This document shows, piece after piece, positions 1 to 3,942 of a stretch of DNA of 5,256 nucleotides. The stretch is from positions 1 through 5,256 of the forward strand of contig JABMRN010000192.1 of assembly GCA_013202515.1 (NCBI GenBank). The letters run 5' to 3'. Made by a program: the position numbers and the translations under genes. The notes beneath the pieces were generated by a model. It was not told where the DNA came from, searched no databases, and saw nothing but the letters and a program-made list of their open reading frames with translations. Origin of the DNA: Candidatus Omnitrophota bacterium (GTDB lineage: Bacteria; Omnitrophota; Gorgyraeia; JABMRN01). Numbering within the stretch: position 1 is the stretch's first letter; every line of letters begins with the position of its first letter.

Positions 1-3
1 ATA

Positions 4-204
4 ATGGCACGTGGAACAGTAAAATGGTTCAACAATTCAAAAGGTTATGGTTTCATTACTCCTGAGTCAGGCGATGATGTATTTGTGCATCATAGCGCAA
101 TTGCGGGAGATGGCTATAAGTCTTTAGATGAAGGTCAGGCAGTTGAGTTTGAAATTCAACAAGGCCCTAAAGGCGCACAAGCCACTAATGTATCAAAGGT
201 GTAA
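4..204 (+). CDS. cspA: Cold-shock protein, CspA family (canonical)
   Basis: This encodes a 66-residue single cold-shock domain, the normal length for the family. Such proteins bind single-stranded RNA or DNA in the cytoplasm and act as RNA chaperones, and many are induced by cold. The family's binding surface is complete: the Trp-Phe pair at residues 8-9, RNP1 as KGYGFI at 13-18, and RNP2 as VFVHH at 26-30. The C-terminal strand pattern, with FEIQQGPKGAQATNV around 49-63, is also typical. Only three bases precede the ATG, so its SD and promoter lie outside the window; the start is chosen because MARGTVKWF is the usual N-terminus. A second cold-shock gene follows 58 nt downstream on the same strand, probably in the same transcript. 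Not every Csp is cold-induced, and whether this one is cannot be told without the 5' leader. The symbol marks the family, not orthology to a particular paralogue. Confidence 0.96.
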   Translation: MARGTVKWFNNSKGYGFITPESGDDVFVHHSAIAGDGYKSLDEGQAVEFEIQQGPKGAQATNVSKV

Positions 205-213
205 TTGAGAAGA

Positions 214-240
214 TAGGTCCGGCATTTCATGTCGGGCCTA
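214..240 (+). other. Intercistronic RNA hairpin between the two csp genes
   Basis: Bases 214-224 pair with 230-240 to give an 11-bp stem closed by a five-base TTTCA loop. Nine pairs are Watson-Crick and two are G-U (218/236 and 222/232). The 3' flank, AGTATGTTAC, has no T-run, so this is not a classical intrinsic terminator. Its position just after the first csp stop codon suggests a 3'-end stabiliser, an RNase processing site or a weak attenuator that would set unequal expression of the two genes; that role is inferred. Confidence 0.6.
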
Positions 241-250
241 AGTATGTTAC

Positions 251-258
251 AAGGGAGG
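251..258 (+). promoter_or_regulatory. Ribosome binding site of the second csp gene
   Basis: AAGGGAGG lies four bases before the ATG at 263. An overlapping ATG at 259 is in another frame and directly abuts the SD, which leaves 263 as the usable start. Confidence 0.75.
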
Positions 259-262
259 ATGC

Positions 263-466
263 ATGCATACAGGTAAAATAAAGAAGTTAGTTCGCGATAG
301 AGGTTTTGGTTTTATCAGTGATACTGATGGTAGGGAAGTGTTTTTTCACCAAAGTAGCCTTGTTGGTATTAGCTTTGATGCTTTGAATGAAGATGATAGT
401 GTTACATTTGAGGTTCAGAAGTCCGATAAAGGCCCCTGCGCAGCCAATGTGAGCATTGCGAAATAG
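263..466 (+). CDS. Divergent cold-shock domain protein
   Basis: This is a 67-residue single cold-shock domain protein, predicted to bind single-stranded nucleic acid in the cytoplasm. RNP1 is RGFGFI at residues 13-18 and RNP2 is VFFHQ at 26-30, so the stacking aromatics Phe15, Phe17, Phe27, Phe28 and His29 are kept. It differs from the upstream protein in strand 1: the Trp8-Phe9 pair is replaced by Lys8-Leu9 in the stretch GKIKKLVRDRGFGFI. The change removes a standard stacking residue and adds positive charge, so its sequence preference or affinity probably differs. The start at 263 is supported by AAGGGAGG four bases upstream. It lies 58 nt after the first csp gene and about 105 nt before the zinc-ribbon gene, all on one strand. 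Fold assignment is secure; any specialised role is inference. Confidence 0.93.
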   Translation: MHTGKIKKLVRDRGFGFISDTDGREVFFHQSSLVGISFDALNEDDSVTFEVQKSDKGPCAANVSIAK

Positions 467-488
467 AGGCAGACAATTGGCTCTACCG

Positions 489-517
489 TTGTTTAAGCTT
501 AATAACAAAAACATAAT
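489..517 (+). promoter_or_regulatory. Candidate sigma70-type promoter for the zinc-ribbon gene
   Basis: TTGTTT (489-494) and CATAAT (512-517) are separated by exactly 17 bp in an AT-rich stretch, predicting a start near 524 and a leader of about 48 nt. It would let the zinc-ribbon gene be expressed independently of the csp pair. Short AT-rich matches arise easily by chance, so this is tentative. Confidence 0.4.
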
Positions 518-560
518 CTTAATAGTTACTTAAACTAAAAAGTTTGCTTACACAGCAGAC

Positions 561-567
561 AAGGAGG
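561..567 (+). promoter_or_regulatory. Ribosome binding site of the zinc-ribbon gene
   Basis: AAGGAGG, a near-perfect anti-SD complement, ends four bases before the ATG at 572. It is the main evidence besides the protein pattern that this short reading frame is translated. Confidence 0.85.
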
Positions 568-571
568 CAAC

Positions 572-736
572 ATGGCATTTGGACAAGGTGGTGGGTATAG
601 CGGACGTCCGCGAGAGATGCACAAAGCAACATGCGCAGAATGTAAAAAAGAATGTGAAGTACCTTTTAAGCCCAGCGGGGATCGTCCCGTATACTGCAAA
701 GAGTGCTTTTCAAAACGCAGAGATAGTAGCCGTTAA
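572..736 (+). CDS. CxxC-x17-CxxC zinc-ribbon small protein
   Basis: This short gene encodes 54 residues beginning MAFGQGGGYSGRPREMHKAT. It carries CAEC at residues 21-24 and CKEC at 42-45, with exactly 17 residues between the two pairs, the spacing that defines the CxxC-x17-CxxC family of probable zinc ribbons. The four cysteines should bind one zinc ion; a fifth cysteine, Cys28, lies just after the first pair. The Gly-rich N-terminus and the basic C-terminus (SKRRDSSR) suggest nucleic-acid contact. The core, with VPFKPSGDRPVYC at 30-42, is what I recall for this family, whose function is not established. A near-perfect SD and an intrinsic terminator about 80 nt downstream frame the gene. Its place behind two cold-shock genes suggests a link to RNA handling or translation, but that is inference from neighbours only. 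Confidence 0.9.
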   Translation: MAFGQGGGYSGRPREMHKATCAECKKECEVPFKPSGDRPVYCKECFSKRRDSSR

Positions 737-807
737 TAAACGGTAAAGCGACTCGAATAGCCCAATAGAAACTATAAATTACGCAGCTAGGTCGAGTCCC
801 CTATTGG
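730..807 (+). other. Structured 3' region: stop-codon hairpin plus interleaved helices
   Basis: CCGTT (730-734) and AACGG (739-743) form a small hairpin over the stop codon of the zinc-ribbon gene. Next come two 7-bp perfect complementary pairs in crossed order: 750-756 (GACTCGA) with 792-798, and 762-768 (CCAATAG) with 801-807. Crossed order means a pseudoknot or two competing folds. The joining loops are 5, 23 and 2 nt; with both stems stacked, the 5-nt loop would have to span about 14 bp, so simultaneous formation looks strained and alternative folds may be more likely. The strong terminator starts 10 nt later. It could be a structured 3' UTR, a processed small RNA or a regulatory switch. 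I recognise no known riboswitch or ribozyme core. Confidence 0.4.
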
Positions 808-817
808 ACAAAGCTCT

Positions 818-855
818 AATAAGCCTCAAGGTAAAACTTGAGGCTTATTTGTTTT
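818..855 (+). terminator. Intrinsic (rho-independent) terminator
   Basis: A perfect 13-bp stem is formed by 818-830 (AATAAGCCTCAAG) and 837-849, with a six-base GTAAAA loop. It is followed by TGTTTT at 850-855. The lower stem is AU-rich and the upper part GC-richer. It should end the csp/zinc-ribbon transcript. Because the stem begins with AATAA it may also work in part on the opposite strand, but no minus-strand gene points at it here. Confidence 0.88.
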
Positions 856-858
856 AGG

Positions 859-868
859 TCCGGCCGGA
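859..868. repeat. 10-bp perfect palindrome TCCGGCCGGA
   Basis: TCCGGCCGGA is its own reverse complement and lies just after the terminator, in the gene-free stretch 737-1034. It could be a protein-binding site, but there is only one copy and it is far from the downstream promoter at 987-1015. Apart from this, the repeat at 890-901 and the promoter, I see nothing between 856 and 1022. Confidence 0.25.
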
Positions 869-986
869 ATATCTTCGCCTCCTCCGCATGACAAAGCTCT
901 ATACACTCCTCTAAAAAATTTCTATTATTAATTAAGGAAGTTTTCTTATTACCTCTCCCCTGTAATAAAATAAGTTGTAGTGGGTT

Positions 987-1015
987 TTGCTTTCTTACGG
1001 TCTTACAGATATACT
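987..1015 (+). promoter_or_regulatory. Sigma70-type promoter of the four-helix membrane protein gene
   Basis: TTGCTT (987-992) and TATACT (1010-1015) are separated by the optimal 17 bp. Transcription would start near 1021-1022, immediately before the SD at 1023-1030, giving a very short leader of about 13 nt. The terminator upstream at 818-855 makes a separate promoter here expected. Confidence 0.6.
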
Positions 1016-1022
1016 TATAAAA

Positions 1023-1030
1023 AAGGAGGT
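1023..1030 (+). promoter_or_regulatory. Ribosome binding site fixing the start at 1035
   Basis: AAGGAGGT ends five bases before the ATG at 1035. It decides the start: a longer reading from a TTG at 987 would overlap the -35 box, add 16 residues with no membrane-protein character, and place this strong SD inside the gene. Confidence 0.85.
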
Positions 1031-1034
1031 AACT

Positions 1035-1424
1035 ATGGAAACTTCAATATTTATTGCCCGGATTTTTGGTCTGTGTTATCTAATTCTTGGGGTTGGTCTT
1101 TTGTTTAACCGGAAAGTCTTTCAGCAGGTAATGGGTGATTTCTGTAAAAATATGGCCTTGGTCTTTTTGGGTGGCATATTTGCACTTGTTATCGGAGTTG
1201 TAATTATCCTAAAACATAATATATGGGTAGCTAACTGGACTGTACTAATTACACTTATAGGTTGGCTCGGGCTCATCAAAGGTATATGGATAATTGTCTT
1301 TCCAAATACGGTACCCAAGTTCATGGAAGCTTACCAGAAAAATGAAAACCTGCTAATAGTTCATTCAGTTGGTGCGCTTATCTTTGGAGCTGTTTTGACT
1401 TATTTTGGGTTTTTTGCGGGATAG
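1035..1424 (+). CDS. Small four-helix inner-membrane protein, function unknown
   Basis: This encodes 129 residues, almost entirely hydrophobic, and I do not recognise the family. Four membrane segments are visible at about residues 5-24, 40-59, 65-89 and 106-127. The loops contain NRKVFQQVMGDFCKN between helices 1 and 2, a short KHNIWVANW turn between 2 and 3, and PNTVPKFMEAYQKNEN between 3 and 4. Gly residues inside the helices (Gly12, 19, 21, 46, 47, 54, 76, 79, 83, 113, 118) would allow tight packing. There is no signal peptide, metal-binding or catalytic motif. The start follows AAGGAGGT by five bases, and the gene has its own promoter. The next gene starts 143 nt downstream with a separate promoter candidate, so this is probably a single-gene transcript. 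It could be an accessory or stress-linked membrane protein, but the sequence shows no specific role. Confidence 0.85.
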   Translation: METSIFIARIFGLCYLILGVGLLFNRKVFQQVMGDFCKNMALVFLGGIFALVIGVVIILKHNIWVANWTVLITLIGWLGLIKGIWIIVFPNTVPKFMEAYQKNENLLIVHSVGALIFGAVLTYFGFFAG

Positions 1425-1472
1425 GACCCTTTACGCAATAGTCTGATCGCATATTTACAATAATCGAACACC

Positions 1473-1501
1473 CCAAATATGGAAATTTCCGAAAATATTG
1501 G
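1473..1501. repeat. Nested palindrome upstream of the exporter operon
   Basis: GGAAATTTCC (1481-1490) is a perfect 10-bp palindrome. It is enclosed by arms that also pair: CCAA plus TAT at 1473-1480 with ATATTGG at 1495-1501, leaving one bulged A at 1477. The element sits in the 143-nt gap before the exporter genes, ending about 24 bp upstream of the -35 candidate. It could be an operator for a dimeric regulator or a weak terminator for the membrane-protein gene; the nearest T-run (1508-1512) is seven bases away, which argues against a standard terminator. Confidence 0.35.
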
Positions 1502-1524
1502 CATTGCTTTTTGCGGAGTTACAT

Positions 1525-1552
1525 TTGATTTATACTATTAATATGCTATACT
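1525..1552 (+). promoter_or_regulatory. Candidate extended -10 promoter of the exporter operon
   Basis: TTGATT (1525-1530) is 16 bp from TATACT (1547-1552), and the -10 box is preceded by TGC, an extended -10 element. Transcription would begin near 1559, only about nine bases before the ATG at 1568. A second TATACT at 1531-1536 has a -35-like TTGCTT at 1504 but a poor 21-bp spacing. Confidence 0.5.
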
Positions 1553-1567
1553 CTATGATTAGAAGCA

Positions 1568-2965
1568 ATGAAGGTTATAATAATATTAATGGCGATTATT
1601 GTATTATTTGTTATCTCTTCTTTTTGTTTTGAGAATTGGGACGGCAGCGCTATCAGCATCCCCGAAGAACTCGTTGTTGCGCTGGAAGACGAAGCCCGCA
1701 TCGACGCCGAAGCACAAGCCTTAACCCTCTCCGAAGCGATTGAAATGGCCCTTGAGAAAAATCCGAATATCAATTCAATGGTAAGGGCCCTCCGTCGCTC
1801 GCAATACCTGCATATGGCAGCCTCTAAAGAATCGCTACCTACCATAAGCACCGATTATACTTTCATGGGATTTCCCCGAATACCGGAAATGATATACAGC
1901 GAAGAAGAAACCTTCCCGCTTACCGACAGCACATCTTTTTCCTGGGGAAGCCACGTAAAAATGCCAATATACACTTCCGGGGCCCTCCGTTACAAGAAAA
2001 CCATCGCTAAGCTCGGAATAGACGTCTCCCGCATGCAGCTTCTCGAAGCAAAATCCGATCTCGTACAGGAAGTTACCATAAACTATTTCGCTATCTTGCG
2101 TTCAAAAAGATATCTCTCTGTGGCTGCCGAAAACCTTATTCGATTTATCGAGCATGAAGAAATGACACGAAAGTATTATAACGCCAAAACTGTGGCGAAA
2201 AACACACTCCTCATGGTCCAGGTAAAAAGGGCAAATGCCCATCAGGAGCTGATAGTAATACAAAAAGATCTTAAAATAGCCAGGGCCGCTCTTAACGTGA
2301 GTATGGGCATCGATATAGATTCGCAATTCCGGTTAGAAGATATTTCTTCATACAGGAAGCTTTTCTTTTCCCCCAAAGAATGCTTCAATACTGCAACAAA
2401 TCATAACCCCTCCCTCGTTGCATTTTCTTACTTACAAGAAATCGCAAAAAAGGCGATCGACCTTGAAAAAACCGGAACGCTCCCAAAGATTTCGGCTACT
2501 TTCAGTTACTATAAGCACGGTAAGACTCCCGCCCTTGCCGGCGATGACTATATTACAAATGATCTCCTTATCGGAATGGTCGTTGCCGAATGGAAGGTCT
2601 TTGACTGGTTTAAAACACGGGATCTTGTAAAAGCGAAAAAAAAAGAATTCGAGATGATAATAGACAATCGCAGATCAGTCGCCGACAGAATAGCTCTTGA
2701 TATCCATAGGTCATATCTTAGCATGCAGGCGGCAGAAAACCGCATACGGGTCGCCGAAAAGGAAATCGAACACGCAGAGGAAAATTATCGCATAAGTAGA
2801 CTCCGTTACGAGGAGCAGGTAGCTAAATCCACCGAAGTAAACGACGCACTCGTACTCCTTCGGCGCGCGGGCTATGATTACCACAACGCTTTTTACAAAT
2901 ACAACGTATCCCTGGCAAAACTCGAACGCGTCATGGGAACTAACATAGAGCAAGTTTGGAGGTAG
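1568..2965 (+). CDS. TolC-family outer-membrane efflux channel (OEP)
   Basis: This is a 465-residue outer-membrane factor, the usual length for TolC-type proteins, which trimerise into a beta-barrel and long periplasmic alpha-tunnel. A Sec signal-like segment covers residues 1-20 (MKVIIILMAIIVLFVISSFC). An acidic linker follows, about residues 32-50, and then the first OEP repeat opens with LTLSEAIEMALEKNPNI (52-68). The second repeat runs from about 269, and the C-terminal helix pair contains ENYRISRLRYEEQVAKSTEV (405-424) and ends near LERVMG (452-457), a characteristic pattern. Alternating strands near 91-135 and 306-345 fit the barrel. The start has only a weak SD (AGAAG) and sits close to the predicted transcription start; Met8 would lose the basic residue of the signal peptide. 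The gene leads the operon, and the adaptor gene starts 5 nt after its stop. The substrate is unknown. Confidence 0.92.
   Translation: MKVIIILMAIIVLFVISSFCFENWDGSAISIPEELVVALEDEARIDAEAQALTLSEAIEMALEKNPNINSMVRALRRSQYLHMAASKESLPTISTDYTFMGFPRIPEMIYSEEETFPLTDSTSFSWGSHVKMPIYTSGALRYKKTIAKLGIDVSRMQLLEAKSDLVQEVTINYFAILRSKRYLSVAAENLIRFIEHEEMTRKYYNAKTVAKNTLLMVQVKRANAHQELIVIQKDLKIARAALNVSMGIDIDSQFRLEDISSYRKLFFSPKECFNTATNHNPSLVAFSYLQEIAKKAIDLEKTGTLPKISATFSYYKHGKTPALAGDDYITNDLLIGMVVAEWKVFDWFKTRDLVKAKKKEFEMIIDNRRSVADRIALDIHRSYLSMQAAENRIRVAEKEIEHAEENYRISRLRYEEQVAKSTEVNDALVLLRRAGYDYHNAFYKYNVSLAKLERVMGTNIEQVWR
2958..2962 (+). promoter_or_regulatory. Ribosome binding site of the adaptor gene
   Basis: GGAGG lies in the last sense codons of the channel gene, eight bases before the ATG at 2971. 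Its position couples the two genes and supports the adaptor start with its long N-terminal extension. Confidence 0.75.
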
Positions 2966-2970
2966 GATAG

Positions 2971-3942
2971 ATGTTCAAATTTGATTTGGCGAAAATAACT
3001 AACTTCATAAAAACTTTTATGGAAAAACTTAAAACTTACGTGGAAAATTTCAAACAATCCAAGAATAAGGCCTCGATAGTATTGGTTTTTATCTTCGTAG
3101 CCCTTGTGACTTACGGTTTAACGGTTTTCGTAGGTAGCTGCGCAAGTGACTCAAACCTAAAGCGCGGTTTTCTCGAGGTAAGCGGAAGAATCGAAGGTCG
3201 TGAGTATCGCGCCGGAACAAAAATAGCAGGAAGGGTCGACGAAATGCTAGTAAAGGAAGGGCAAGAAGTAAAAGCCGGCGAAAGGATAGCTCATATTTAC
3301 TCCCATCAGCGTATAGCGCTCTTGGGCCAGGCAGAGGCACAGCTTAAAGAAGCTGAGTCGAACCTCCGTCTTGCCCAGATAGAACACGAACGTTACGGGC
3401 GCCTCTTTGCAGAAGAAGCTATTCCCAAAATGGAATATGACCGCGTTGTTAATAATTACACAGTGGCTACCGAAGCAGTTGTTGCCGCTAAAAAGGAAGT
3501 GGAAAAACGTAAAGCCGATCTCCAAGATACCGTTATAGTCGCTCCGATATCCGGAGTTGTCGTAACGAAAATTGTGCGCCTCGGTGATGTAATAGCAGTG
3601 GGAACGCCCCTGGTTACCCTTATCAATATGGACGAGCTATATCTTAAAATATTTCTTGCAACTGATTTTTCCGGAAAAATAAACCTCGATGACGAAGCAA
3701 AGGTTTTTCCGGATGCCCTGTCGCATAGCGAGTTCCCAGCTTATGTAGACAGAATTGCCCAGAAAGCTGAGTTTACTCCCAAAAATGTCGAAACCAGAAG
3801 CCAGAGGGCCAAACTAGTATTTGAAATAAAACTTAACATCACGGACAATAGGGGGCACAAGTTAAAACCCGGTATGCCCTGTAACGGCGTCATCAAAATC
3901 AAAAGGAATGCCTCCTGGAAATCCTACCGCCGAAGCCGATGA
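2971..3942 (+). CDS. HlyD/YbhG-type periplasmic adaptor (membrane fusion protein)
   Basis: This 323-residue protein would bridge an inner-membrane ABC-2 exporter to the TolC channel across the periplasm. After an unusually long basic N-terminal region (1-33) comes one membrane helix at about 35-56. The first lipoyl half-motif spans about 70-110 (AGRVDEMLVKEGQEVKAGE) and a coiled-coil hairpin about 112-186. The second lipoyl half follows at 187-219 (VAPISGVVVTKIVRLGD, 190-206), then a beta-barrel to about 310. At the hairpin tip, the R-x3-L-x6-S contact motif of AcrA/MacA-like adaptors is present as Arg141 and Leu145, but with Pro152 in place of Ser. Cys57 follows VGS at the end of the membrane helix and resembles a lipobox, though its position is late for a signal peptide. 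The order channel-adaptor-double ATPase matches ybhG/ybhF-like or yhiI/rbbA-like systems. The stop overlaps the next start as ATGA. Confidence 0.92.
   Translation: MFKFDLAKITNFIKTFMEKLKTYVENFKQSKNKASIVLVFIFVALVTYGLTVFVGSCASDSNLKRGFLEVSGRIEGREYRAGTKIAGRVDEMLVKEGQEVKAGERIAHIYSHQRIALLGQAEAQLKEAESNLRLAQIEHERYGRLFAEEAIPKMEYDRVVNNYTVATEAVVAAKKEVEKRKADLQDTVIVAPISGVVVTKIVRLGDVIAVGTPLVTLINMDELYLKIFLATDFSGKINLDDEAKVFPDALSHSEFPAYVDRIAQKAEFTPKNVETRSQRAKLVFEIKLNITDNRGHKLKPGMPCNGVIKIKRNASWKSYRRSR

Larger units (their letters stand above)
807..901 (+). repeat. 12-nt direct repeat, two copies in one intergenic region
   Basis: GACAAAGCTCTA occurs at 807-818 and again at 890-901. The copies lie on either side of the intrinsic terminator with start points 83 bp apart. 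A 12-mer repeated within so short a span is unlikely by chance, but only two copies are seen, no known element is recognised, and the flanks do not match. Confidence 0.45.

Noticed and set aside
464..485. Possible terminator after the second csp gene (TAGAG ... CTCTA)
   Set aside because: The stem is only five pairs with a mismatch above it and has no T-run after it.
532..545. AAACT-AAAA-AGTTT hairpin before the zinc-ribbon gene
   Set aside because: Five AT-rich pairs in an AT-rich stretch with no T-run or conserved context; expected by chance.
744..810. Possible tRNA, because GGTCGAGTCCCC looks like a T-arm
   Set aside because: No 5-bp T-stem, acceptor stem, D-arm or anticodon arm can be drawn around it. 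The complementarity present is the crossed-helix pattern instead.
214..864. TAGGTCCGGC present at both 214-223 and 855-864 as a possible repeat family
   Set aside because: Ten-base repeats are expected several times by chance in a 5-kb window, and the flanks differ.
987..1034. Longer start (TTG at 987) for the four-helix membrane protein, adding 16 residues
   Set aside because: It overlaps the -35 box of the likely promoter and places the strong AAGGAGGT inside the gene. The ATG at 1035 has ideal SD spacing.
1613..1630. Lipoprotein signal at Cys20 of the channel protein
   Set aside because: The residue before the Cys is Phe (SSFC), which does not fit a lipobox. Ordinary signal peptidase cleavage further on is more likely.
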